Shown here: positions 23,493-30,072 of the stretch, one piece after another
Layout of the letters: each line of letters begins with the position of its first letter
Numbering within the stretch: position 1 is the stretch's first letter
Assembly: GCA_035299505.1 (NCBI GenBank)
Contig: DATGWL010000052.1
Coordinates: forward strand, 1 to 32,290
Source of the DNA: M3007 sp035299505
GTDB taxonomy: Bacteria > Bacteroidota > Bacteroidia > Chitinophagales > Saprospiraceae
Length of the DNA stretch: 32,290 nucleotides
Direction of reading: 5' to 3'
Program-made: the position numbers and the translations under genes
Notes under the pieces: generated by a model
What the model saw: only the letters and a program-made list of their open reading frames with translations
What the model was told of the DNA's origin: nothing
Databases searched by the model: none

Positions 23493-25928
23493 ATGAAATC
23501 CTTCTTCTGCTTTTGCGGCATGCTTTTGCATGCCCTGCTTGCCACATCTACGCTTTCAGCCCAGTCCTGGGAAGTGCTGTTCCAAAACCCTGGCTTGCAG
23601 GACGCTTACCAAGTTTTTGCCTATCCCGGCCCCAACAATGGTGTAAACCTGTATGCCAACGATCCGGTTGGCAATGGGCCATTTCCCATTTATTCGCTCG
23701 ATGCGGAGGGAATGTATGTCGGACAAAGTCAGCTTAATTGGGCGGCTGACTGGGGAATGATAAATGCTGATAATACCGGGGCATCCTACTGGATCACCTT
23801 TTACAAGCTTAGAAAAGTATCTTCCACAGGGGTAATCCAATGGACTTATAGTCCGCCCGTAAGCGCAGGTATACTTTGGAACCAACCCATACCCAACGGA
23901 GGCGCTTGTCTGCAATACCATGGCAATAATGGCATCGGGTATGTGATAGATTATATTAATGCCAACGGGCAATTGGTGAATCGGTTTAGTTTTAACTCTG
24001 GTAATAATAACTGGCCGCATGAATATTTTCCAGGCTATGATAACAGCCTGATTTATACTTATGATTGGAGCTCAAGTGGCGACAGGCATTGGGTGAAGGT
24101 TAATCAGCAAAATCAGATAGTGTGGGAAAAGGATTTGAATCAAGACGCTATATTCCTGAAAGGTTCTTCCCCGGATGGGTCTTCCTATTATGTACTAAAT
24201 GGTATACTGGTGAAATTAAATGCTGCCGGCACGCAGGTGTGGCAAAAAAACATCAGCAGTTTTTATCCGGAATTGAGTGGGTATCCCAATGATTTTCTGG
24301 TTCGTGCAGATGGCAGCCTGATCCTGATTAGCAATGTTTACGACAACCAACCGCCATGGAATGAAAAAATCTGTTTTGTAAATCTCAATCCAGACAATGG
24401 CGAGGTCATTTGGGCAAAACCAACGGCACATAGTGAATGGGCGAGTTATCCGGCAACGCCAGCTTTGGAATTGCAGGATGGAGGCATCCTGACATGTAGT
24501 TTTCCAGTCGGCAATTCATCTGACGATCCTTATGTTTGGGTTATCCGCACTGATGCCAACGGCAACACACTCACCAACCAGATTGGCGGGGTGGCATTCC
24601 GGGATGAAAACATCAATTGCGAACAGAATGCCGGCGAAGCCCCGCTGAAGAACGTATCCATTTTGGCCAAATCGGCCGGATATACTTTTTCTGCAACGTC
24701 CTGGGAAGATGGAACTTTTGATATGCCATTGCTGGCCGGAAACTACACGCTTTCAGTGGCACAGCCCGGCACCTATTGGTCTTATTGCAATTTCCCCAAT
24801 CCGGTCCATATCAGTTCTTCCAACGATACGGTATTCCTTCCTTTAGGTGCGCGCGCCATCGTTGATTGTCCGGAACTGGTGGTTTCGATGGGCAGTCCGG
24901 TTTTCCGCCGGTGTTTCGACAATAATTATTTTACGGTGCAATACCATAATTACGGCACCGCCCCGGCTGAAGATGCCTACGTCAACATTACCCTGCCTGC
25001 GGAATTGATTTACATTTCATCTTCAGTGCCGCTGGCAGGCCAAAATGGCCAAACCTATACCTTTAACCTGGGTACTGTAGGCGTGGGAGAAGGAGGCGTT
25101 TTCACCATTAATTTTAAAGTAGACTGCGATGTGCCGCTGGGTGAAATTCTGTGCGCAACGGCCCAGATCTTCCCGGATACACTTTGTATTCCTACCACGG
25201 AGGCCCGAACCTTCAACCGTTTTTGTTTGCCGGTGGTTGCCTCGTACGATCCCAACGACAAAACAGCTTTCCTGAATGGCAAACCGGAAACCTCCAAAAT
25301 AGCCCCAGACAAACCCCTGGAATACCTGATCCGATTCCAGAACACTGGCACTGACACTGCTTTCAATATTGTGATTACCGATACGCTAACCACCCTGCTG
25401 GATCCGGGTTCTGTGGTGCCGGGCGCTTCCAGTCACCCGTATACTTTTTCGTTGCGCGACGGGAAGGTCCTGGTATTTAGCTTCAACGATATTTTGTTGC
25501 CAGATTCCAATACCAACGAAGCCGCATCGCACGGCTTTGTGAAGTTTTCCATCAAACAAAAAGCCGGCAATCCGCTGGGAGCATCCCTGAAAAACAAGGC
25601 TGCTATCTTTTTTGACTTCAACGATCCGGTGATCACCAACGAAACGTCACTGGTAATCACCAATGCTGTTGGCGCACAGGAACCAGCTGACCTGCTTCAG
25701 GCTCGGGTATGGCCAATACCAGCTTCAGAAGCGGTTACGGTGCAAGTGCCCGGTAGCGCCATTTTGGGCTGGAAACTCATGGATGCCACAGGTAAAGAGC
25801 AACAAAGTGGCGGTAAGGCAGCATCCGAGTTCATTTTACAGCGCCGGGGATTGCCGGCCGGCATCTACTGGTGCCAGATCAGACTGGAAAACGGCGGATT
25901 TGTGGTAGGATGCGTGGTGTTTGAATAA
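23493..25928 (+). CDS. secreted protein with DUF11-like repeat domain and T9SS type A sorting domain
   Basis: The 811-residue product has a signal peptide (MKSFFCFCGMLLHALLATSTLSAQ). Residues ~25-365 look like a beta-propeller-type region of repeated WD/YD-rich strands. Then comes an SdrD B-like segment (GGVAFRDENINCEQNAGEAP) and a conserved-repeat domain (SYDPNDKTAFLNGKP, LEYLIRFQNTGTDTAFNIVI, AAIFFDFNDPVITNE). The end is a type A T9SS C-terminal domain (VWPIPASEAVTVQV ... GLPAGIYWCQI ... VVFE). It should cross the outer membrane by the type IX system and be anchored or released. Function unknown. The first ~900 bp are more A/T-rich than the rest, suggesting a variable ectodomain on a conserved tail. 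Confidence 0.88.
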   Translation: MKSFFCFCGMLLHALLATSTLSAQSWEVLFQNPGLQDAYQVFAYPGPNNGVNLYANDPVGNGPFPIYSLDAEGMYVGQSQLNWAADWGMINADNTGASYWITFYKLRKVSSTGVIQWTYSPPVSAGILWNQPIPNGGACLQYHGNNGIGYVIDYINANGQLVNRFSFNSGNNNWPHEYFPGYDNSLIYTYDWSSSGDRHWVKVNQQNQIVWEKDLNQDAIFLKGSSPDGSSYYVLNGILVKLNAAGTQVWQKNISSFYPELSGYPNDFLVRADGSLILISNVYDNQPPWNEKICFVNLNPDNGEVIWAKPTAHSEWASYPATPALELQDGGILTCSFPVGNSSDDPYVWVIRTDANGNTLTNQIGGVAFRDENINCEQNAGEAPLKNVSILAKSAGYTFSATSWEDGTFDMPLLAGNYTLSVAQPGTYWSYCNFPNPVHISSSNDTVFLPLGARAIVDCPELVVSMGSPVFRRCFDNNYFTVQYHNYGTAPAEDAYVNITLPAELIYISSSVPLAGQNGQTYTFNLGTVGVGEGGVFTINFKVDCDVPLGEILCATAQIFPDTLCIPTTEARTFNRFCLPVVASYDPNDKTAFLNGKPETSKIAPDKPLEYLIRFQNTGTDTAFNIVITDTLTTLLDPGSVVPGASSHPYTFSLRDGKVLVFSFNDILLPDSNTNEAASHGFVKFSIKQKAGNPLGASLKNKAAIFFDFNDPVITNETSLVITNAVGAQEPADLLQARVWPIPASEAVTVQVPGSAILGWKLMDATGKEQQSGGKAASEFILQRRGLPAGIYWCQIRLENGGFVVGCVVFE

Positions 25929-25929
25929 A

Positions 25930-26147
25930 TATCCAATGTTCAATATCCAATGTCCAATATCCAATATCCAATGTCCAAGTGGTGCGCCTGTCTGGCATCA
26001 GCACATTTTTGGGGCTTTTCTCGCCTGAATGGCGAGTGGTTGGCAGGTATTTTCGCCATTCAGGCGAATAAATACCCAACCATCGTGCTGACGCCAGACA
26101 GGCGCACCACTTGGACATTGGACATTGGATATTGGTTATTGGATATT
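25930..26147. repeat. nested inverted repeat with CCAATAT arms and interlocking core
   Basis: Outer arms: TCCAATGTCCAAGTGGTGCG... (25,967-25,996) is a perfect 30-bp inverted repeat with 26,093-26,122, extended on both sides by 7-nt CCAATAT/CCAATGT units. Core: TCGCCTGAATGGCGA (26,021-26,035) is complementary to TCGCCATTCAGGCGA (26,053-26,067). GGTTGGCAGGTATT (~26,038-26,051) is complementary to AATACCCAACC (~26,071-26,081). The core order is A-B-A'-B'. A and A' are also individual hairpins. No credible gene is inside. Confidence 0.9.
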
Positions 26148-26165
26148 CTACATTCTTTATTTTTG
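26139..26165 (+). promoter_or_regulatory. tyrosine phosphatase promoter partly made of repeat DNA; near-leaderless
   Basis: TTG (26,139-26,141, from the repeat's TATTGGATAT), a 16-nt spacer and TATTTTTG (26,158-26,165; exact TAnnTTTG), followed by CGGC and the ATG at 26,170. The geometry is identical to the beta-mannosidase promoter. Confidence 0.65.
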
Positions 26166-26169
26166 CGGC

Positions 26170-26625
26170 ATGAAAATCCTAATGGTTTGTCTCGGCAATA
26201 TCTGTCGCAGCCCGCTGGCTGAGGGCATTATGAAACAGAAAATCCGCGAAGCATCCCTTGGCTGGATGGTAGACAGCGCCGGAACGGGTTATTGGCATGT
26301 GGGCGAATTGCCGGATCGCCGGTCTGTGGTAACTGCCGGTCAGCATGGCATTGATATCACCGATCAGCGGGCGCGACAATTTCAGGCGGCAGATTTTGAT
26401 CGCTTCGATCAGATTTTTGTGATGGATACCCACAACCGGCGGGATGTGTTGCGTTTGGCGCAAACAGAGGAACACAGAGCTAAAGTAATGCTGATGCTGG
26501 ATGAATTGTATCCCGGCGAGGATCGTTCTGTGCCGGATCCGTACTACGACGATAATGGCTTTGAGGAGGTGTTTACCATGCTGGATGAGGCATGCGAGGC
26601 ATTTGTAAAACGGATGGCCGAATAA
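26170..26625 (+). CDS. low-molecular-weight protein-tyrosine phosphatase
   Basis: The 151-residue product begins with the catalytic loop VCLGNICRSP (Cys7, Arg13, the CX5R motif). It has DSAGTGYWHVGELPDRRSV, then IFVMDTHNRRDV, and the general-acid loop SVPDPYYDD (Asp123). All catalytic parts are present and length is normal. It removes phosphate from tyrosine residues in the cytoplasm. Relatives of the Wzb type control capsule kinases, but no kinase is next to it here. The ATG at 26,170 is chosen over 26,125, since the extra residues would come from the CCAATAT repeat and the promoter. Single-gene unit. Confidence 0.95.
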   Translation: MKILMVCLGNICRSPLAEGIMKQKIREASLGWMVDSAGTGYWHVGELPDRRSVVTAGQHGIDITDQRARQFQAADFDRFDQIFVMDTHNRRDVLRLAQTEEHRAKVMLMLDELYPGEDRSVPDPYYDDNGFEEVFTMLDEACEAFVKRMAE

Positions 26626-26769
26626 CGTTATGCCTTTTTCAAAAGAGGCTAATTGTGTGGCGATCAGGTGAAAATACCTGTTTTTTCTTTCCGGCGTTTC
26701 TACGCTTATTGAAATACGGCGATGCCCGGACCTTTGAACCATCAAACAACAAGTTCAAAGCAAAGCAAT

Positions 26770-27171
26770 ATGAATCGCACCATCTGCATCATCGCCCTGT
26801 TTACCCTGATTGGCCTGAATCTTCACGCCCAAAGAACCGCTACCTGGAAAGGAGGTACTCCCGGCAGATCTAATGCCTGGAATTGTCCAACCAACTGGAA
26901 AGAAGGACGTGTGCCGGATGAGTTTTCCCATGTGATCATTCCGGATGTATCTACCTCAACCTTTAGCTATCCAAGTATCAAAAATGCCACCATCGTAGTG
27001 GCCAGTGTGTACTGTATGCCTGGCGCAAAACTCAGGCTCCGCGGAAATGCGCGTTTGGTAGAATTGGATAATCCCGGTTGTAAATCCCCAAAAAGCCGCG
27101 CTAAATGGGCAGAATCCAATGGAAAATCAGACACAGCAGTGTCTATGCTTCATCATACAAGCGGGCACTAA
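26770..27171 (+). CDS. small secreted protein resembling the N-terminus of T9SS adhesins
   Basis: The 133-residue product has a signal peptide (MNRTICIIALFTLIGLNLHAQ). A domain of the form ATWKGGTPGRSNAWNCPTNW, RVPDEFSHVIIPD and ATIVVASVYCMPGAKLRLRG follows. This W-x-G...NW...VP...DVVIP pattern begins many large Bacteroidota surface proteins, where parallel beta strands follow. Here the chain stops after one such unit, with a basic tail and no sorting domain. It could be a stand-alone secreted protein or the remnant of a longer gene; no continuing frame is evident downstream. Upstream 26,626-26,769 shows no other feature. Confidence 0.6.
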   Translation: MNRTICIIALFTLIGLNLHAQRTATWKGGTPGRSNAWNCPTNWKEGRVPDEFSHVIIPDVSTSTFSYPSIKNATIVVASVYCMPGAKLRLRGNARLVELDNPGCKSPKSRAKWAESNGKSDTAVSMLHHTSGH

Positions 27172-27223
27172 AAGCTTGTACCATCATTCGTTCAAGATCG
27201 GTTTGATGTCTTATGATTACCCA

Positions 27224-27298
27224 CGCATGCCCTGGGGCGTAGCCCCACACCGTCGGTAGCCCAGGAAATGTACGAAAATCCCCTGCCGCATCGCGGCA
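27224..27298. repeat. GC-rich multi-hairpin block
   Basis: CCCTGGGGCGTAGCCCCACA contains GGGGC/GCCCC with a GTA loop, enclosed by CCTGGG/CCCAGG. A second hairpin TGCCGC-ATC-GCGGCA follows at ~27,284-27,298. It separates the convergent small secreted protein and the AarF-type kinase. It looks like an interspersed repeat, but only one copy lies in the window. Confidence 0.5.
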
Positions 27299-27301
27299 AA
27301 A

Positions 27302-28936
27302 CTATCTCCGCCCCCAAATAACCCATATCACCAACGCCCCCGCCCCCCAAAAGCCCCAGCGACTCTCTTCGTGCCAGCCCATTTCCCACATGCGCAGACT
27401 CAAAAAGCCCAGTCCGATGGCCAATAACGCCAGTATCAGTTTTTTTATGCCTCGTGTAATTTGTTTACCGGCCTCTTCAAGATCCGGGGTTCGAATCTCT
27501 AATTCCCCGGAACGCACCTTTTTCAGCGTTTTTTGCAGCTCATCAGGCAAAGCCAGCACATTGGTGAGGGTACTTTGCAGCAACTCGCGCACATAGTTCA
27601 GTGGTCCGCCTTTTTCCTGCATCAGGTATTTCTGGGCATACGGACGCACCGTTTCCAGCGGGTTGTAGCTGGAATCCAGTGTGTTGCAAATGCCCAGCAA
27701 CAAGGTAATAGTGCGATTGAGCAGCACATAATCCTTGGGCATTTGTACCGTGCCGGCAATGCCCCGGAACCCAATTTCTGTAATCAGATCGGTCAGACTG
27801 TTGTTGAAAGGGTTGACTTTTATGTTCCGAAAATCGAGTCCTTCAAACTGGATTTCGTTTTGCAGAAAATTCCGAAGAGCGCTAATCATCTTCTTGGCCA
27901 TCCGCTCCGCATCCTGACCTTCGGCCAGAAAGCCCATGGCCCGGCAGGCTTCGATCATGCCTTCTGTGTCATTCTTTACAGCAGATTCAATGAGTTGGGT
28001 GATGCCTTTTCTAAGCTGGGGCGAAAGATTGGCCGTAGCCCCAAAATCCAGCAGGGTGATACTCCCGTTTGGCGAAACCAGGATATTTCCCGGGTGCGGA
28101 TCGGCGTGGTAAAAACCGTCTTTGAATAACATTCTGCACCAAACCCGCATCAACCGGGCAGCCAATGCACGCCGGTCTACGCCCCAGGCATCCAATTGTT
28201 CGAGATCAGAAATCTTGGCGCCGGTGCAAAAACGCGTCACCATCACCCTGCGCGTGGAATATTCGGAAAATAACTGGGGGATCTGAACCTCCGTTTCCTC
28301 CACCAGATTTTGCCGGATACGCTCCATGGTGCGCGCCTCATTGGTAAAATCCATCTCTTCTTCAATCATCTGCCGGATTTGGGAATACAGGTATTCCATC
28401 CCCTTGATGTCTACCAGCCAGGCATAAATTTTGGTCAAACGGTGCAAAATGCGCAGGTCTACCGATGCGATGGTTTCTATGCCGTAATGCTGCACTTTTA
28501 CCACCACCTCTGTGCCATCAGGCAATACCGCCCGGTGCGCCTGCCCAATGGAAGCCGTAGCCATCGGGATCTCCTCTATCTGTTGAAAAATAGCTTCCGG
28601 CGAACGCCCCAATTCCTCCTCAATGCGCCTGCGCACTTCCCCGAACGGTCGCGCAGGCAAGCGGTCCTGCAGGGCTTCCAGCGGTTTTTGAAATTCCTCC
28701 GGAAGAAAGTTCGACATCACGGAAAGCAGTTGGCCTACCTTGATGAACAAACCCTCCAACTCCAAAATGGCTGTTTTTACCCGCTCGGCATTCCGGATAT
28801 GCAGCGCCACAATCCGGTTTTCATACCATTTCCTGCCCATAAACCGCCTGCGCAGCGAAAGCCAGAAATAACTGAAATACACCACAAAAGCAGTCCAATA
28901 TGCTTTGCGAATACGGCGGGAAGGGGAGAGAATCAT
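27302..28936 (-). CDS. ABC1/AarF/UbiB-family atypical kinase
   Basis: The 544-residue product has the ABC1 signatures: EGLFIKVGQLLSVMSNFLP with KxGQ at 66-69, ATASIGQAHRAVLPDG with VVVKVQ (ATP-binding lysine), FYHADPHPGNILV around 277-286 (Asp279), and LLDFGAT. Two hydrophobic segments near the C-terminus (LILALLAIGLGFLSL and WGFWGAGALVIWVIW) suggest an inner-membrane anchor. Family members support isoprenoid-quinone synthesis or lipid handling. Bacteroidota normally make menaquinone, so the UbiB label would be misleading. ATG 28,936 sits just after a good promoter; the ATG at 28,984 is inside that promoter. Confidence 0.93.
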   Translation of the reverse strand: MILSPSRRIRKAYWTAFVVYFSYFWLSLRRRFMGRKWYENRIVALHIRNAERVKTAILELEGLFIKVGQLLSVMSNFLPEEFQKPLEALQDRLPARPFGEVRRRIEEELGRSPEAIFQQIEEIPMATASIGQAHRAVLPDGTEVVVKVQHYGIETIASVDLRILHRLTKIYAWLVDIKGMEYLYSQIRQMIEEEMDFTNEARTMERIRQNLVEETEVQIPQLFSEYSTRRVMVTRFCTGAKISDLEQLDAWGVDRRALAARLMRVWCRMLFKDGFYHADPHPGNILVSPNGSITLLDFGATANLSPQLRKGITQLIESAVKNDTEGMIEACRAMGFLAEGQDAERMAKKMISALRNFLQNEIQFEGLDFRNIKVNPFNNSLTDLITEIGFRGIAGTVQMPKDYVLLNRTITLLLGICNTLDSSYNPLETVRPYAQKYLMQEKGGPLNYVRELLQSTLTNVLALPDELQKTLKKVRSGELEIRTPDLEEAGKQITRGIKKLILALLAIGLGFLSLRMWEMGWHEESRWGFWGAGALVIWVIWGRR

Positions 28937-28958
28937 AGCTAAAGGATGGTTTTGCCAA

Positions 28959-28987
28959 CAAATGTAGGCGGTTCTCAACAGCACAAA
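28959..28987 (-). promoter_or_regulatory. promoter of the ABC1/AarF gene
   Basis: TTTG (28,984-28,987), 17 nt, TACATTTG (28,959-28,966; exact TAnnTTTG). A predicted start near 28,953 gives a leader of about 16 nt. Confidence 0.7.
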
Positions 28988-29071
28988 CGTTCCACACGTA
29001 CGAATGGTTGAAATCTCCGCACGACTTGTATTTATTCTGAATTGGAAGGGTGAATTATTTGGTGAAAAATA

Positions 29072-29105
29072 TTTTTAGGCTTGTCTAAAAATAAATATAC
29101 CTTTG
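29072..29105 (+). promoter_or_regulatory. promoter of the DtxR/MntR-type gene with overlapping operator-like palindrome
   Basis: TACCTTTG (29,098-29,105) is an exact -7 box. Just upstream is TTTTTAGGCTTGTCTAAAAA (29,072-29,091), with 7-bp arms TTTTTAG/CTAAAAA around six bases. It resembles the TTAGGC...CTAA-type operators of DtxR-family repressors. Its location in the promoter spacer fits autoregulation. No clear -33 box. Confidence 0.55.
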
Positions 29106-29113
29106 TGGAAATA

Positions 29114-29182
29114 ATCACCGCGAAGTACGCAAAGTGCGCAAAAGGGGATCTTCTTAGCGCACTTTGCGTACTTCGCGGTGAT
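29114..29182. repeat. 26-bp perfect inverted repeat (CGCGAAGTACGC family)
   Basis: ATCACCGCGAAGTACGCAAA... (29,114-29,139) is exactly reverse-complemented at 29,157-29,182 with a 17-nt loop. It would form the 5' leader of the regulator mRNA, ending 20 nt before the ATG at 29,203. It is almost the same stem as the one before pheS (12,631-12,696). Confidence 0.92.
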
Positions 29183-29202
29183 CCAAATATTCCACCTATC
29201 CC

Positions 29203-29865
29203 ATGCTTCTCACCACTTCTGCTGAGGAAAACTACCTCAAAGCCATCTTTAAAATCTCGGAAAAAGAACCTGGTCCGGTGCTGACCAACGCGCTGGCAGC
29301 TGCTATGGGCACCTCGGCGGCATCGGCTACGGATATGCTTAAGCGCCTGAGCGACAAGCAGTTAGTTGCCTACGAAAAATATCGCGGCGTAACCCTCACT
29401 CCGGAGGGCGACCGCCTGGCCACCAGCCTGATCCGCAAACACCGGTTGTGGGAAGTTTTTTTGGTGGAAAAACTGGGCTTCGCCTGGGATGAGGTACACG
29501 ATTTCGCCGAACAACTCGAACACGTGCAGGGCGATAACCTCACCGACCGGCTCGACGACTACCTCAATCACCCGCGGTTTGATCCACACGGCGATCCCAT
29601 TCCGGATGCACAAGGCCGCTGGATCAGGCGCCCACAGGTGCGACTCACCACGCTCACGCCTGGCCAGAAAGGCATCGTGACCGGTGTTGACGACCACACC
29701 TCGCCCTTCCTGCAATACCTCGATGAGCTCGGCATAGCCCTCGGCGTAGCCATTGAGCTGCTCGACCGTACCGCTTACGATCAATCTTCTAAAGTCCGGA
29801 TCTCTGGAAAAGAATATACCCTCAGCGAAAAAGCCAGCCAAAATTTATTCCTCCGACTGGAGTAA
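29203..29865 (+). CDS. mntR: DtxR/MntR-family metal-dependent transcriptional regulator
   Basis: The 220-residue product has three parts. The first is an N-terminal winged helix (~5-70: TSAEENYLKAIFKISEKE, SAASATDMLKRLSDKQLV, GVTLTPEGDRLA). The second is the helical metal-binding/dimerisation domain (~75-140), with HRLWEVFLVEKLG, EVHDFAEQLEHV and other Glu/His ligands. The third is a C-terminal FeoA/SH3-like domain (~150-220). These proteins bind Mn2+ or Fe2+ and then repress uptake genes. The Nramp transporter gene downstream makes manganese the likely signal, hence MntR; an iron-sensing role cannot be excluded. An operator-like palindrome overlaps its own promoter. The gap to the transporter gene is 207 bp of repeats with no clear promoter, so the two may be co-transcribed. 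Confidence 0.92.
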   Translation: MLLTTSAEENYLKAIFKISEKEPGPVLTNALAAAMGTSAASATDMLKRLSDKQLVAYEKYRGVTLTPEGDRLATSLIRKHRLWEVFLVEKLGFAWDEVHDFAEQLEHVQGDNLTDRLDDYLNHPRFDPHGDPIPDAQGRWIRRPQVRLTTLTPGQKGIVTGVDDHTSPFLQYLDELGIALGVAIELLDRTAYDQSSKVRISGKEYTLSEKASQNLFLRLE

Positions 29866-30070
29866 AGGCACAAAGCTGGTGGAAAGGCACAAAGGCATGT
29901 GGCGCGAAGACACGAAGGCGCAAAGACACGAAGGCGCGAAGACACAAAGGCGCAAAGACACGAAGGCGCAAAGACACAAAGGTTGCTTATAAGTGGGCTC
30001 AAACCCATCAAACCCTTCAAACCCAACGCCAACTCGAAAACTCAAACACTCCCCAACTCAAACACTCGAA
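29866..30070. repeat. alternating 8-nt array plus CACTC-family block between regulator and transporter
   Basis: Positions 29,902-29,981 are ten uninterrupted 8-mers alternating strictly between GCGC(A/G)AAG and ACAC(A/G)AAG. No reverse-complement arm follows. After ~30 bp comes AACGCCAACTC and the CACTC units, ending CACTCGAAAA directly before the ATG at 30,073. That end is nearly identical to the sequence before the ATG at 7780. The transporter frame is open through the repeat back to 29,899, but that is low-complexity and not used as protein. Confidence 0.92.
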
Positions 30071-30072
30071 AA

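Noticed and set aside
25950..26222. Open frames on both strands sharing the peptides WCACLASA and PDRRTTWTLDIGYW
   Set aside because: The shared peptides arise because the DNA is an inverted repeat; no start, family match or signal supports a gene.
29899..30072. N-terminal extension of the Nramp transporter
   Set aside because: The residues would be pure translation of 8-nt repeats; the transporter begins normally at the ATG at 30,073.
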